DNA of 64,000 bases from Streptomyces sp. NRRL F-5123 (GCF_000721495.1 NZ_JOHY01000047.1:18107-82106), one strand, 5' to 3'. Shown: positions 9,510-19,093, counted from the first letter of the stretch. Translations and numbers: made by a program. Notes: a model not told the origin generated them from the sequence alone.

Positions 9510-10361
9510 TCATGACGCACCCCGCGGCGCCTTCTCCCCGTGAACCGAGACATACGTGGACGCCAGCCACGGAGCCAGCTCCTCAATGAGGAAGGCCAGG
9601 TCCGACGGGGCCTCCGACGGGGAGAGGGCCATCGACGCCGCGCGGTGCATGTCCTCACCCCGCGCGGGGTAATACGCGGCGAACACGGCGGCCTGCTCCC
9701 GCAGGGAGCTGGTCCAGCCGCCCCACCGCGGCATCACGAGGGTGAACCCGGTCCGGACGACCCGCCGGGCCGCACCCCGGCACAGCACGCGCCGCTCCGG
9801 GCCGGAGGAAGCCGCGGAGAAGCGATCGGCCCACCCGGGAAGGGCGAGCGCAAGATCCCCGTTGGTCTCCCGGGCGAGCAGCCCGTCCGGCCGGTACCGC
9901 GGCAGGGAATCCGCGAGGTCCTCCCCGAGCACCGGCGTGCACAGGCACGCCACGAAGAACCCGAGGTCGTACCGCTCCAGCTCGCTCAGCAGCGTCCCGG
10001 CATCGAAGAGCAGCAGCCCGACCCCGTCGATGACGGCGAATTCACGGTCGAGCGCACGGGAGAGCGCGTCCCCGGCGGCGCGGTCCGCCGCGGAAGGCGG
10101 CTGGTGGAGGACGACCACGAGGTCGAGGTCCGAGATCCCGGTGCGGGCCGTCCCGCGCGGGATGCTCCCGTAGACGTACGCGCTGTGCAGCCGCCCGCCG
10201 GGGAAGACCGCGGGGACCCGCGCGCGTACCGAGTCCAGGAGCGGCACGTACTCCGGCTGGACCCGCGCGAGCGAACCCTCGCGCAGGATCGTCCCGTCGG
10301 GCCCGAGCCCCCGCGCTCCCGCCGTACGCCGCGCGCCTTCCGAGCCCTCCACACCTTCCAT
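9510..10361 (-). CDS. Nucleotidyltransferase-domain protein
   Basis: 283 aa with the minimal nucleotidyltransferase signature YVYGSIPRGTARTG then SDLDLVVV (GS-x10-DxD), the metal-binding core of aminoglycoside-adenylyltransferase and MNT-type enzymes. The rest is helical and resembles actinobacterial stand-alone family members of unknown substrate. The ATG at 10361 gives a Gly/Arg-rich leader, and the conserved part begins near LREGSLARVQPEYVPLLDS, so the true start may lie 25-30 codons further in. Divergent from lon, with a 162-base promoter region between them. Confidence 0.75.
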   Translation of the reverse strand: MEGVEGSEGARRTAGARGLGPDGTILREGSLARVQPEYVPLLDSVRARVPAVFPGGRLHSAYVYGSIPRGTARTGISDLDLVVVLHQPPSAADRAAGDALSRALDREFAVIDGVGLLLFDAGTLLSELERYDLGFFVACLCTPVLGEDLADSLPRYRPDGLLARETNGDLALALPGWADRFSAASSGPERRVLCRGAARRVVRTGFTLVMPRWGGWTSSLREQAAVFAAYYPARGEDMHRAASMALSPSEAPSDLAFLIEELAPWLASTYVSVHGEKAPRGAS

Positions 10362-10481
10362 GTCCTCCACGCTAGACCCGGCACGCAACCCGTTTTCCCA
10401 GCTCACAGCGTCGTCACTCGCCCGGCGCGGCCGATCGCCCAGAGCGAACACCCGGACGGGAACACCGGAGCCCTCCCGTGC

Positions 10482-10502
10482 ATTGAGTCCCGTGTACTCA
10501 AC
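10482..10502. promoter_or_regulatory. HAIR operator (HspR binding site) upstream of lon
   Basis: TTGAGT-N7-ACTCAA (10483-10488 and 10496-10501) matches the core of the HAIR consensus CTTGAGT-N7-ACTCAAG, with one mismatch at each outer base. It lies 22 bases before the lon start codon. HspR is known to repress lon and dnaK in Streptomyces through this element, so lon here is predicted to be heat-shock and HspR controlled. Confidence 0.88.
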
Positions 10503-10523
10503 TTGCTTGCCCGAGGAGCGATC

Positions 10524-13007
10524 ATGCCGATTGAGTCTGTTCCTTCCAACCCCGCCGATCCGTCGCTGACTCTGCCGGTCCTCCCTCTGGACGGGGAGGT
10601 CGTACTGCCCGGCATGGTCGTGCCGCTCGACCTCACCGACTCCGAGGTCCGCGCCGCCGTGGAGGCGGCGCAGTCCGCGCACCCGGCGGGGGCGGCGGGC
10701 AAGCCGCGTGTCCTGCTCGTGCCGCGGATCGACGGCAAGTACGCCGCCGTCGGAACGCTGGGCACCGTGGAGCAGGTCGGGCGGCTGTCCGACGGCGACC
10801 CCGGCGCGGTCATCAAGGGCCGCACCCGGGTGCGGATCGGCGCGGGCACGACCGGCCCGGGTGCCGCGCTGTGGGTCGAGGGCAAGGTCATCGAGGAGCC
10901 GGTGCCCGCGGAGTCGCCGGGCGCGGTGGCCGAGCTGATGAAGGAGTACAAGGCGCTGGCCACGAGCTGGCTGCGCAAGCGCGGCGCCTGGCAGGTCGTG
11001 GACCGCGTCCAGCAGATCGACGACGTGGGCCAGCTCGCCGACAACTCCGGCTACAGCCCCTTCCTGACCGCCGAGCAGCGCGTGGAGCTGCTGGAGACCA
11101 CCGACCCGGTGGCGCGGCTGAAGCTGGCGGTGCAGCGGCTGCGCGACCACCTGGCCGAGCAGGACGTCGCGGAGACGATCCGCAAGGACGTCCAGGAGGG
11201 CATGGAGAAGCAGCAGCGCGAGTTCCTGCTGCGCCAGCAGCTGGAGGCGGTGCGCAAGGAGCTGTCGGAGCTGAACGGCGAGCCGGACGACGAGGCCGGC
11301 GACTACCGGGCCCGCGTCGAGGCCGCCGATCTGCCGGACGGCGTCCGGGAGGCGGCGCTGAAGGAGGTCGAGAAGCTGGAGCGGTCCTCCGACGCCTCGC
11401 CCGAGGGCAGCTGGATCCGCACCTGGCTGGACACGGTCCTGGAACTGCCGTGGAAGGTCACGACCGAGGACACGTACGACGTCGCGGGCGCGCGGGCGGT
11501 GCTGGACGCCGACCACGCGGGGCTGGACGACGTCAAGGAGCGCATCACCGAATACCTCGCGGTGCGCAAGCGCCGGGCCGACCGCGGCCTTGGCGTCGTC
11601 GGGGGCGGCCGGACGGAAGGGGCCGCGCGCAGCGCTTCGGGCAAGGGCGGTGGACGACGGGCGGGCGGCGCGGTGCTGGCCCTGGTGGGCCCGCCCGGCG
11701 TGGGCAAGACCTCGCTCGGCGAATCCGTCGCCCGCGCGATGGGGCGGAAGTTCGTCCGGGTCGCGCTCGGCGGCGTCCGCGACGAGGCGGAGATCCGCGG
11801 CCACCGCCGTACGTACGTGGGCGCGCTGCCCGGGCGGGTCGTACGGGCGATCAAGGAGGCCGGGTCGATGAACCCGGTGGTGCTGCTCGACGAGATCGAC
11901 AAGGTCGGCTCCGACTACCGCGGCGACCCGGCCGCGGCGCTGCTGGAGGTCCTGGACCCGGCGCAGAACCACACCTTCCGCGACCACTACCTGGAAGTCG
12001 AGCTGGACCTGTCCGACGTCGTCTTCCTGGCCACCGCGAACGTCCTGGAGGCCATCCCCGAGCCGCTGCTGGACCGCATGGAGCTGGTGCGGCTGGACGG
12101 CTACACCGAGGACGAGAAGGTCGTCATCGCCCGCGACCACCTGCTGCCCCGGCAGCTGGAGCGCGCGGGCCTGGACGCCGACGAGGTGACCCTCGCGGAG
12201 GAGAGCCTGCGCAGGATCGCCGGCGAGTACACCCGCGAGGCGGGCGTGCGGAACCTGGAGCGCACGGTCGCGCGCATCCTGCGGAAGATCGCCGCGCGGA
12301 ACGAGCTGGGCGAGCAGGAGCTGCCGTACACGGTGGGCCCGGACGACCTGCGCGGGCTCATCGGGCGCCCGCACCACGTGCCGGAATCCGCGCAGGACCC
12401 GCAGGAGCGGCGGACGGCGGTGCCGGGCGTCGCGACGGGCCTGGCCGTCACGGGCGCGGGCGGCGACGTGCTCTACATCGAGGCGTCGCTCGCCGACCCG
12501 GAGACCGGCGGGTCCGGGCTGCAGCTCACCGGGCAGCTGGGCGAGGTCATGAAGGAGTCGGCGCAGATCGCGCTGTCCTTCCTGCGCTCGCACGGCGCCG
12601 AGCTGGAGCTGCCGGTCGGCGACCTGAAGGAGCGCGGGGTGCACCTCCACGTCCCCGCGGGCGCGGTGCCCAAGGACGGCCCGAGCGCCGGTGTGACGAT
12701 GACGACCGCGCTGGCCTCGCTGCTCTCCGGCCGCCGGGTGCGGCCCGACGTGGCCATGACCGGCGAGGTGTCGCTGACCGGGCGTGTGCTGCCGATCGGC
12801 GGGGTCAAGCAGAAGCTGCTGGCCGCGCACCGCGCCGGGATCACCACCGTGGTGATCCCCAAGCGCAACGAACCCGACCTGGACGACGTGCCGGCCGAGA
12901 TCCTGGACGTGCTCGACGTCCACCCGGTCAGCGACGTCCGGCAGGTGCTGGCGCTGGCCCTGGAGGCGGCCGCCGCGGACGTCCGCGGGGTCCCGGTCGC
13001 CGCCTGA
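10524..13007 (+). CDS. lon: ATP-dependent Lon protease
   Basis: 827 aa. N-terminal substrate-binding LAN domain (TLPVLPLDGEVVLPGMVVPL), an AAA module with Walker A VGPPGVGKTSLG (about residue 388) and Walker B VVLLDEIDKVGSDY, and a C-terminal Ser-Lys protease domain with the Ser in KDGPSAGVTMTTAL (about 719) and the Lys in IGGVKQKLLAAHRAG (about 762). It degrades misfolded and regulatory proteins in the cytoplasm. The start was fixed by GAGGAG at 10513-10518 and by the family N-terminus. Transcription is probably under HspR through the HAIR site immediately upstream. Confidence 0.97.
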   Translation: MPIESVPSNPADPSLTLPVLPLDGEVVLPGMVVPLDLTDSEVRAAVEAAQSAHPAGAAGKPRVLLVPRIDGKYAAVGTLGTVEQVGRLSDGDPGAVIKGRTRVRIGAGTTGPGAALWVEGKVIEEPVPAESPGAVAELMKEYKALATSWLRKRGAWQVVDRVQQIDDVGQLADNSGYSPFLTAEQRVELLETTDPVARLKLAVQRLRDHLAEQDVAETIRKDVQEGMEKQQREFLLRQQLEAVRKELSELNGEPDDEAGDYRARVEAADLPDGVREAALKEVEKLERSSDASPEGSWIRTWLDTVLELPWKVTTEDTYDVAGARAVLDADHAGLDDVKERITEYLAVRKRRADRGLGVVGGGRTEGAARSASGKGGGRRAGGAVLALVGPPGVGKTSLGESVARAMGRKFVRVALGGVRDEAEIRGHRRTYVGALPGRVVRAIKEAGSMNPVVLLDEIDKVGSDYRGDPAAALLEVLDPAQNHTFRDHYLEVELDLSDVVFLATANVLEAIPEPLLDRMELVRLDGYTEDEKVVIARDHLLPRQLERAGLDADEVTLAEESLRRIAGEYTREAGVRNLERTVARILRKIAARNELGEQELPYTVGPDDLRGLIGRPHHVPESAQDPQERRTAVPGVATGLAVTGAGGDVLYIEASLADPETGGSGLQLTGQLGEVMKESAQIALSFLRSHGAELELPVGDLKERGVHLHVPAGAVPKDGPSAGVTMTTALASLLSGRRVRPDVAMTGEVSLTGRVLPIGGVKQKLLAAHRAGITTVVIPKRNEPDLDDVPAEILDVLDVHPVSDVRQVLALALEAAAADVRGVPVAA

Positions 13008-13032
13008 CGGCCCGTCGGAGCGCGTGAACGGC

Positions 13033-13070
13033 GTGTGGCCCTTTCCCCCGCGCGGGGGAAAGGGCCACAC
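13033..13070. terminator. Perfect hairpin between lon and the convergent muramidase gene
   Basis: 17-bp arms at 13033-13049 and 13054-13070 around the loop GCGC. It is placed 26 bases after the lon stop and 21 bases before the stop of the opposing gene, so it probably serves both. Confidence 0.85.
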
Positions 13071-13090
13071 GGCTGCGTGACGGGGCGGGC

Positions 13091-13957
13091 TCAGCCCTTG
13101 GCGTAGGCCTTCACGCGGTCCAGGGTGCCGTTGAACTTGTCCTGGTCGCCGGGGAAGGTGCCGGAGTCGGCCCACTGCCAGAACGTCTGGTAGCCCCAGC
13201 CGGTCGGCAGGGTGCCGACGGAGCTGGAGTAGCGGGCGATCCACAGCGCGTTCTTCGCCGCGAAGGCGCTGCTGTTGCCCGTGCAGGTGGTCCACCAGCT
13301 GGTGGACGTGTAGATCGTCGGGTAGCGGCCGGTCTTGGCGTGGTATTCGTTCGAGAACGACTGGATCCAGCTCACCATGCCGCTCGCGGACTTGCCGTAG
13401 CAGGTGGCGCCGTACGGGTTGTACTCCATGTCCAGCGCGCCGGGCAGCGTCTTGCCGTCCGCCGACCATCCGCCGCCGTGCGCCACGAAGTAGTCGGCCT
13501 GCGCCGCGCCGCCCGACAGGTCGGGCAGCGCGAAGTGGTAGGAGCCGCGGACCATGCCGGCGTTGTAGGAGCCGTTGTACTGCTGCGCGAAGTAGGGGTT
13601 GGTGTAGGAGGTGCCCTCGGTCGCCTTGACGTACGCGAACTTCGCGCCCTTGGACCACGCGCCCGACCAGTTGACGTCGCCCTGGTAACTGGAGACGTCC
13701 ATGCCCGGGGTCTGGGTGACCGTGGGGGTGACCACGACCTTGGAGTCGCCGGCGGTGTCGGAACCCTCGTGGATCTTGATCTGCGAGCCCAGCCAGTCCA
13801 GGTCCGGGTGGGTCATGTGACCGGAGTCATCCGCGTGGGCCGTCCCGGGGGCGGCGAGAACCAGCGAGAGCATCGTGGCGAGGAGTCCGGTGAACAGGGT
13901 GAGCCTGGCCCGGACCGAGCCGTTGCCGTGCATGACGGAGAGATCTCCGTGGGACAT
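13091..13957 (-). CDS. Secreted GH25 family lysozyme (N-acetylmuramidase)
   Basis: 288 aa. N-terminal signal peptide (basic start, LTLFTGLLATMLSLVLAA, cleavage near AHA-DD). The GH25 catalytic domain follows, with GMDVSSYQGDVNW at its start, FAYVKATEGTSY, and the active-site strand ALDMEYNPY carrying the Asp-x-Glu pair. It hydrolyses the beta-1,4 bond between N-acetylmuramic acid and N-acetylglucosamine outside the cell. The start at 13957 was chosen for the GGAGG seven to eleven bases upstream (13963-13968 region). Divergent from the MarR gene. Confidence 0.93.
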   Translation of the reverse strand: MSHGDLSVMHGNGSVRARLTLFTGLLATMLSLVLAAPGTAHADDSGHMTHPDLDWLGSQIKIHEGSDTAGDSKVVVTPTVTQTPGMDVSSYQGDVNWSGAWSKGAKFAYVKATEGTSYTNPYFAQQYNGSYNAGMVRGSYHFALPDLSGGAAQADYFVAHGGGWSADGKTLPGALDMEYNPYGATCYGKSASGMVSWIQSFSNEYHAKTGRYPTIYTSTSWWTTCTGNSSAFAAKNALWIARYSSSVGTLPTGWGYQTFWQWADSGTFPGDQDKFNGTLDRVKAYAKG

Positions 13958-14143
13958 GCGTGCCTCCAGATGGGGGACTCGGCATGACCTTGGGATGGCC
14001 ATGACAGATTGAGACGGAGCGTGGGGTGCTCCGTGCGGAAGGGGATCCTGTGACCGCCGTTGGTCTACTCCTGCGAAATACTTGATGTGCTGCGGAAACA
14101 ACGGGTGTGAAGACAACTTTCAGGCGTGGAAAGCGGGAATGCT

Positions 14144-14617
14144 GTGACCGACGCGCGCAATGCGGCAGATGTGACGGGAGGGGACGCGTCGACGGAGGCC
14201 CTCGAACGCGAGCTGACCGTGCTCTTCCGGCGGGCCCGCGCGGCCTCGGGCGAGCTGGCCCGGGCCGTCCACCCGGACCTCGAACCCGCGGCCTACGGGC
14301 TGCTCGTCCGGCTCCAGGAAGCGGAACCCGAACGGGCCACCGACCTCGCCTCCTACTTCGGCGTCGGCAAGGCGACGATGAGCAGGCAGCTGCGGGCACT
14401 TGAGGCCCTGGGGCTCGTCGCCCGCGAGCCCGATCCCGCGGACGGGCGGGCCTACCTCATGAGCCTCACGCCCGAGGGCCGCGCCCGCTTCACCCGCGTC
14501 CGCGACGCCCGCCGCGCCGCCTACGTCCGCCAGCTCGCGGCCTGGGCCCCGTCCGACCGCGCGGACCTCGCCCGCCTCCTCCACGCGCTGAACGAGTCCA
14601 CCGCGGACATCCTCTGA
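14144..14617 (+). CDS. MarR-family transcriptional regulator
   Basis: 157 aa winged-helix protein. The recognition helix region is TDLASYFGVGKATMSRQLRALEALGLVAREPDPADGR, with the wing motif DGRAYLMSLTPEG. GTG 14144 was preferred to GTG 14126 because GGAAAGCGGGA sits just before it. It is transcribed away from the GH25 gene across a shared 186-base region, which it may control. The ligand is unknown. Confidence 0.88.
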   Translation: MTDARNAADVTGGDASTEALERELTVLFRRARAASGELARAVHPDLEPAAYGLLVRLQEAEPERATDLASYFGVGKATMSRQLRALEALGLVAREPDPADGRAYLMSLTPEGRARFTRVRDARRAAYVRQLAAWAPSDRADLARLLHALNESTADIL

Positions 14618-14724
14618 CGCATCCCCCGTTCGGGGGGCGCTCCGGGGTGCGACCTGAGCTGATTCGCGCAACCGGCCACCGGCGGAAGGTCCCGTGGCAA
14701 AGGGGACCACCCGTCACGGGGGGC

Positions 14725-15495
14725 TCAGAGCTCCAGCAGAAGCGCCGTCGCGTCGTCGAAGGGCTTGCCCCGCGGGGCGGCGGAGCCGTCGGGGTCCGCG
14801 GATTCCGCGGCGCGGACGCGGGCAAGGAGGGATTCGGGGCCGTGCTCGCGGAGGAGGGCGAAGGTCGACGCCCAGTCGTCGAGGTCGAAGACCTCGACCG
14901 CGCGCGCGGCCCCGTCGCTGAGCGCGGCCACTGCCCGCACCGCGCCCAATGGCATGCGCCCGCTCACCGCCTTCCCGGCGACGGCCGGATCCGCGGCGGC
15001 GGTGTAGAAGCCCCCCGGCAGGTTCCGCAGCGGAGCGACCCGGCGGCCCGCGGCGCGCAGCCGGTCGATCCGGTCGTCGAGGACGGCGGTCACCTTGCCG
15101 TCGGCGTCCTCCAGGAGCAGCACGGAGTCCGAGAGGACGAGATGCTCCAGCTCCGCCGCGCTCCACCGCACGGCCACGACGGTGGCTTGCGGCGTCAGAG
15201 GGTGAGAAAGGTCACACGTGCCACGGTGGGCGTCCGCCGTCACGCGGATCGCGTCGGACAGACACTCCTCAAGCGTCAGATCGTGCCGTGAAACCGACAG
15301 CTCCAGCAGGTGGCCGCCGAGGCGTGCGGTGAACCAGGGGACGGAGTGCACGCAGTTCCCGTTGTCGGGCGGCGGGGTGACCCCGTCCAGCAGCACCAGT
15401 GCCCCGCCGTGGCCCCCGGCGGGCATCGCGGCCGCCACGAAATCCTCGTTGGGCGCCCCGGGCGTCCCCGGCGCGGTCGCCGTCTCGATTCGCAT
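14725..15495 (-). CDS. PP2C-like protein phosphatase domain protein
   Basis: 256 aa. It opens like stand-alone actinobacterial PP2C proteins (TPGAPNEDFVAAA, then ALVLLDGVTPP as the first metal-binding Asp-Gly), has VVAVRW...LVLSDSVLLL in the middle, and ALSDGAARAVEV plus PFDDATALLLEL as the later Asp-Gly and Asp-Asp motifs. The motif order supports a Mn/Mg-dependent serine/threonine phosphatase fold, although the family is often annotated only as integrase or hypothetical. ATG 15495 follows GGGGAGC. It converges on the MarR gene and is divergent from the conservon. Confidence 0.78.
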   Translation of the reverse strand: MRIETATAPGTPGAPNEDFVAAAMPAGGHGGALVLLDGVTPPPDNGNCVHSVPWFTARLGGHLLELSVSRHDLTLEECLSDAIRVTADAHRGTCDLSHPLTPQATVVAVRWSAAELEHLVLSDSVLLLEDADGKVTAVLDDRIDRLRAAGRRVAPLRNLPGGFYTAAADPAVAGKAVSGRMPLGAVRAVAALSDGAARAVEVFDLDDWASTFALLREHGPESLLARVRAAESADPDGSAAPRGKPFDDATALLLEL

Positions 15496-15989
15496 GCTCC
15501 CCAGTGTGCGCGACGCGCATGTGCCACCCCCGGCAGGGCGCGGGCGGCTGCCCGGCGTGCCCGGCGGGCACACCGCCGTCGGGCCGTCCCCGGGCGGGCG
15601 CTGGGCGGGCGGCGGGCGGGCGGCGGGCGGGCGGCGGGCCCGTGCGGGATGCGGCGGTCCGCCCGCGTGCCCGGCAGGCGAACCGCCCCAACGCCCGTGA
15701 GGGCAGCGGCGAAGCGGAAGCGGACGCTGCGTCGGACCGGCCCGCGGAGGGAGGGCATCTTGGCAGAGGCGGGGGCCGCCGCGCCAGTACGGCCCCGTGA
15801 CGGGAGGGACTGGTGGGCAACTCGGGGCACGTGCCGGGTTGTCCCCTGTGACGCCCGTGCGATTCACTCGTTCGGGTGTCCGGAGGAGGGAGGCGTGGCT
15901 CCCCTCCTGGCGGGACTGCAAGGGTCGGAACCACCCCTGCATATTCCCTGGGGAATCCCCCGCCGGCGATACGTGATTGCGAGCCCGAA
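15496..15989. other. Intergenic region (about 490 bases) before the conservon
   Basis: No gene seen. It holds a simple GGGCGGGC/GGCGGGCG tract at about 15600-15640 and the promoter region of cvnA. The AT-richer stretch CATATTCCCTGGGGAATC near 15938 is a possible operator or promoter. Confidence 0.5.
15602..15640. repeat. GC-only simple repeat
   Basis: Tandem copies of a GGCGGGCG-like octamer, about five in a row, in non-coding sequence. Prone to slippage; no function inferred. Confidence 0.7.
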
Positions 15990-18596
15990 GTGCGTAGACG
16001 ACGTCAAGTGCGTGAACGGCGGGTCAGGCAGCGGATGCTCGCCGCCCTGCTGGTGTGCGCGGGCACGGTGCTGGCCGCCGCGGCGCCCGGGGTCGCCCTC
16101 GGCGTCGGCGACCTGACGTCGGCGCAGGACCGGACGGGCGACGCCCGGCTCGCGCAGCGCACCACCGTGCTGGCGCAGGACCTCGGGGACGAGCGGGACG
16201 ACCTGGCGGCCCTCGTCGCCGCCGGCAGGCCCGGCAGCGCCGTGCCCGCGCAGGACGGCACCCGCACCGACCGCCAGGTCCAGGACGTGCTCGCCGCGGG
16301 CCCCGGCGAGGAGCTGCGGGCCGCGCTCGGCACGCTCCCCGGTGTGCGCCGCGCCGCCCTGGCCGCGCACGGCGGCGGGGCGGGCGTGCAGACGGTCGTG
16401 ACGGCCTACCAGCCGCTGCTGGACGCCCTCGCACGGCAGGCGGCGGGCCCGGCGGCCGCCGCCCTCACCCGCGCCGCCGACGCCGCCGCCCTCCAGCGCG
16501 GGCTGCTCGCGGGCGCCCTCACCGCGGGCGGCGGGCAGCCCGGACTGGTGGCCGCCGCCCAGGCCGCCCGGCTCCAGGAGCGTGCCGGGATCGCCGACTT
16601 CCGTGCCACCGCCGACCGCCCGCTGCGCGACCGCTACGACAGCACGGTCACCGGCCCGGACGCCGCGCAGGCCGACTCCGACACCACCGCGCTGCTCGGC
16701 TCTGCAGAACTGACCGGCGCGGCAAGGGCGTTGGGCGCGGAGAAGGTCCGCGCCGACCTCACCGCCCGGCTCGCGCTGATCCGCAGCGTCGAGGCCTCCG
16801 CGGCCACCGACCGGGCCGCCGCGGCCGCCGCCGACCGCAACCACGCGGTCACCGTGCTGGAGCTGCGGATCGCGCTCGCCGCCGGGTGCCTGGTACTGCT
16901 CGCCGGCGTACTCGTCGCGCTCTTCCGCAGCCTGACCCGGCCGCTCGCGGCCCTGCACGTGTGGGCCCGCTCGGACGCGGCGAGCGGGCGCGGCGTGCAG
17001 GTCGTCGGGCAGGACGAGTTCGCCGCCGTGGCCCGCCGCGCCAACGCCCTGACGCACGAGGCGCAGGCGCTCCGCGCCCGTACCGCCGACCTCGGCAACG
17101 AGCTGACGGCGCAGCGCGGCACCACGCAGAGCACCCGCGGCGCGCTGGCCGGCGCGGTGGCCGAGAAGGACGCCCTGCGCCGGGCCCACGACGAGATGGT
17201 CACCCATATCGCGGAACTGGACCGGGAGTTGACGGCAGCGGCGGCGCGGGACGCCGCGCACATGTCCCATGTCAGCCTCTCCCTGCGCACCCTGGGCCTG
17301 GTCGAGCGCCAACTGGCCCTCATCGAGAGCATGGAGGACCAGGAGCAGGACCCGGACCGGCTCGGCACGCTCTTCCAGCTCGACCACCTCGCGACCCGCA
17401 TGCGCCGCAACAGCGAGACCCTGCTCGTGCTCGGCGGCACCGAACACAGCCACGGCGCCACCGCCAGCCCCGTGCCGCTCGTCGACGTGGTGCGCGGCGC
17501 GATCTCGGAGATCGAGCGCTACGAGCGGGTCCGCATCCAGGTCCTGCCCGGGGCGCGCGTCGCGGGCCGGGCGGCCGACGACGTGGCCCACCTGATCGCC
17601 GAACTCCTCGACAACGCCACCGGGTTCTCCGCGCCGGACACCGAAGTCCTGTTGTCCGGACGGCTGCTGGAGACCGGCGAGGTCGCGGTCGCGGTCGAGG
17701 ACGCCGGTATCGGCGTGCCCGCCGAGCGCCTCGCCGAGCTCAACGCGCTGCTCGCCGCCCCCGATCCGGCGCCGCCCGGCGCGGTGGCGGGCATGGGCCT
17801 GTACGTGGTGTCGCGGCTCGCCCGCAGGCACGGCGTCCAGGTGCGGTTGCACGCGCTGCCGTCCGGCGGCACGCAGGCCGTGGTGCTGCTGCCGGGTCTG
17901 ATCGTCCCGCCGGTCGGCCCGGACGAGGCGCCCTTCGTGCCGCTGGAGACCGCGGTCACCGGCTTCGGCGGCGACCCGCGCCGCCACCCGTCCCCGGCCC
18001 CGCACACCCCCGGACCGCAGCCGTACGCCCCGCAGACCCCGACCCCGAGCGCCCCGGCCCCCAGTACGCCGGCCACCTACGTCCCGGCCCAAGTGTCCTA
18101 CCCCGAGGGCCCGTTCGGGCTCGACAGGCTGACGTCCCCGTACCCCGCCCGCACGGCACCCGAGGCGCCCGCGCGCCCCGACGCCGTACCCGGGCACCCG
18201 ACCCCCGCTCACGGCACGTCCCTCCCGGCGCGCCCGGCACCCGCCCCGGCGGCCCCTGCAGCCCCGCAGCCGGCCTCGCCCGAGCACGCGCAGGCCGCCG
18301 CCCCCGCGGCGCCCATAACCGGCCCGCACGGGCTTCCGCAGCGCGTGCCGCGCGGTGCGGGCGGTGCGGTACGGCCGGTGGCCGTGCCGCCCCCCGCACC
18401 GGTCGACGCGGACCAACTGCGGCGCAGGCTCGCCGGGTTGCAGCGCGGGCTGCAGGCCGGCCGCGCCGACGCCGTACGCGAGGCCGACGCCGTACGCGCA
18501 AGCGGCTCGGACCCGTACCAGCCGCAGCACCCGCCGCAGGCGGGGCCGCAGGGGCACACCGACACCGCAGGATCCGTTGAGGAGGCGACCCGTTGA
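15990..18596 (+). CDS. cvnA: Conservon sensor histidine kinase-like protein CvnA
   Basis: About 868 aa. Two membrane helices (MLAALLVCAGTVLAAAAPGVALGV and LRIALAAGCLVLLAGVLVALF) enclose a nitrate-sensor-like extracellular domain. A HAMP region follows, then the atypical dimerisation helix GLVERQLALIESMEDQEQDPD typical of this family, and a HATPase domain (LIAELLDNATGFS, VEDAGIGVP, AGMGLYVVSRLARRHG). The last 200 residues are Pro/Ala-rich and disordered. CvnA proteins lie upstream of CvnB, C and D and form a membrane-linked complex resembling a eukaryotic G-protein-coupled system. The start is uncertain between GTG 15990 and GTG 16008. Its stop overlaps the TTG start of cvnB. Confidence 0.9.
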   Translation: MRRRRQVRERRVRQRMLAALLVCAGTVLAAAAPGVALGVGDLTSAQDRTGDARLAQRTTVLAQDLGDERDDLAALVAAGRPGSAVPAQDGTRTDRQVQDVLAAGPGEELRAALGTLPGVRRAALAAHGGGAGVQTVVTAYQPLLDALARQAAGPAAAALTRAADAAALQRGLLAGALTAGGGQPGLVAAAQAARLQERAGIADFRATADRPLRDRYDSTVTGPDAAQADSDTTALLGSAELTGAARALGAEKVRADLTARLALIRSVEASAATDRAAAAAADRNHAVTVLELRIALAAGCLVLLAGVLVALFRSLTRPLAALHVWARSDAASGRGVQVVGQDEFAAVARRANALTHEAQALRARTADLGNELTAQRGTTQSTRGALAGAVAEKDALRRAHDEMVTHIAELDRELTAAAARDAAHMSHVSLSLRTLGLVERQLALIESMEDQEQDPDRLGTLFQLDHLATRMRRNSETLLVLGGTEHSHGATASPVPLVDVVRGAISEIERYERVRIQVLPGARVAGRAADDVAHLIAELLDNATGFSAPDTEVLLSGRLLETGEVAVAVEDAGIGVPAERLAELNALLAAPDPAPPGAVAGMGLYVVSRLARRHGVQVRLHALPSGGTQAVVLLPGLIVPPVGPDEAPFVPLETAVTGFGGDPRRHPSPAPHTPGPQPYAPQTPTPSAPAPSTPATYVPAQVSYPEGPFGLDRLTSPYPARTAPEAPARPDAVPGHPTPAHGTSLPARPAPAPAAPAAPQPASPEHAQAAAPAAPITGPHGLPQRVPRGAGGAVRPVAVPPPAPVDADQLRRRLAGLQRGLQAGRADAVREADAVRASGSDPYQPQHPPQAGPQGHTDTAGSVEEATR

Positions 18597-19093
18597 GCGT
18601 GGTCGACACGATGACCGGGGCCCTCAGCCATGAGGCCCGCAACTTCCGGTGGCTGCTGCGGAATCTGGTCCAGGAGGTGCACGGCATCCGCTCGGTCGCG
18701 GTCGTGTCCTCCGACGGCCTGCTGCTGTGCGGCTCCGAGCCGGACGGCGACGATCCCGGCCCGGACGTCCCGCCGCCCGCGCACCCGGGCCTGGCCGGCA
18801 GCGGCCGGATGGACCTGGCCGCGGTGGTGTCCGGGCTCGCCTCCCTCACCGTCGGCGCCGCACAGCTCATGGACGGCGGGCGGGTCCGGCAGACCACCGT
18901 CGCGATGTCCGGCGGGGTGCTGGTCGTGATGTCGATCAGCGACGGCTCGCTGCTCGGCGCGCACGCCACCGCGGACTGCGACCTGAGCGTCGTCGCCTAC
19001 GAGATGGCCCTCTTCGTCGGCCGCGCCGGCCACGTCCTGACGCCCGCGCTGCGCAGCGAGCTGCGCCAGTCGGGCGGCGGGGGCGCCCGCTGA
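18593..19093 (+). CDS. cvnB: Conservon roadblock/LC7 protein CvnB
   Basis: 166 aa roadblock/LC7-domain protein (NFRWLLRNLVQEVHGIRSV, VVSSDGLLLCGS, QTTVAMSGGVLVVMSISDGSLLGAHA), the predicted regulator or GTPase-activating partner of CvnD. It uses a TTG start: GAGGAGG at 18579-18585 is seven bases from TTG 18593, which itself overlaps the cvnA stop (TTGA). The next GTG at 18599 is too far from the ribosome-binding site. The stop overlaps the cvnC start (TGATG). Confidence 0.93.
   Translation: MSVVDTMTGALSHEARNFRWLLRNLVQEVHGIRSVAVVSSDGLLLCGSEPDGDDPGPDVPPPAHPGLAGSGRMDLAAVVSGLASLTVGAAQLMDGGRVRQTTVAMSGGVLVVMSISDGSLLGAHATADCDLSVVAYEMALFVGRAGHVLTPALRSELRQSGGGGAR

Noticed and set aside
10362..13658. 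Very long minus-strand frame opposite lon, continuous with the nucleotidyltransferase
   Set aside because: Only the part from 9510 to 10361 has family motifs; the rest is the shadow of lon and of the muramidase.
18599..18601. GTG 18599 as start of cvnB
   Set aside because: The GAGGAGG is 13 bases away, against 7 for TTG 18593, which also gives the coupling overlap.
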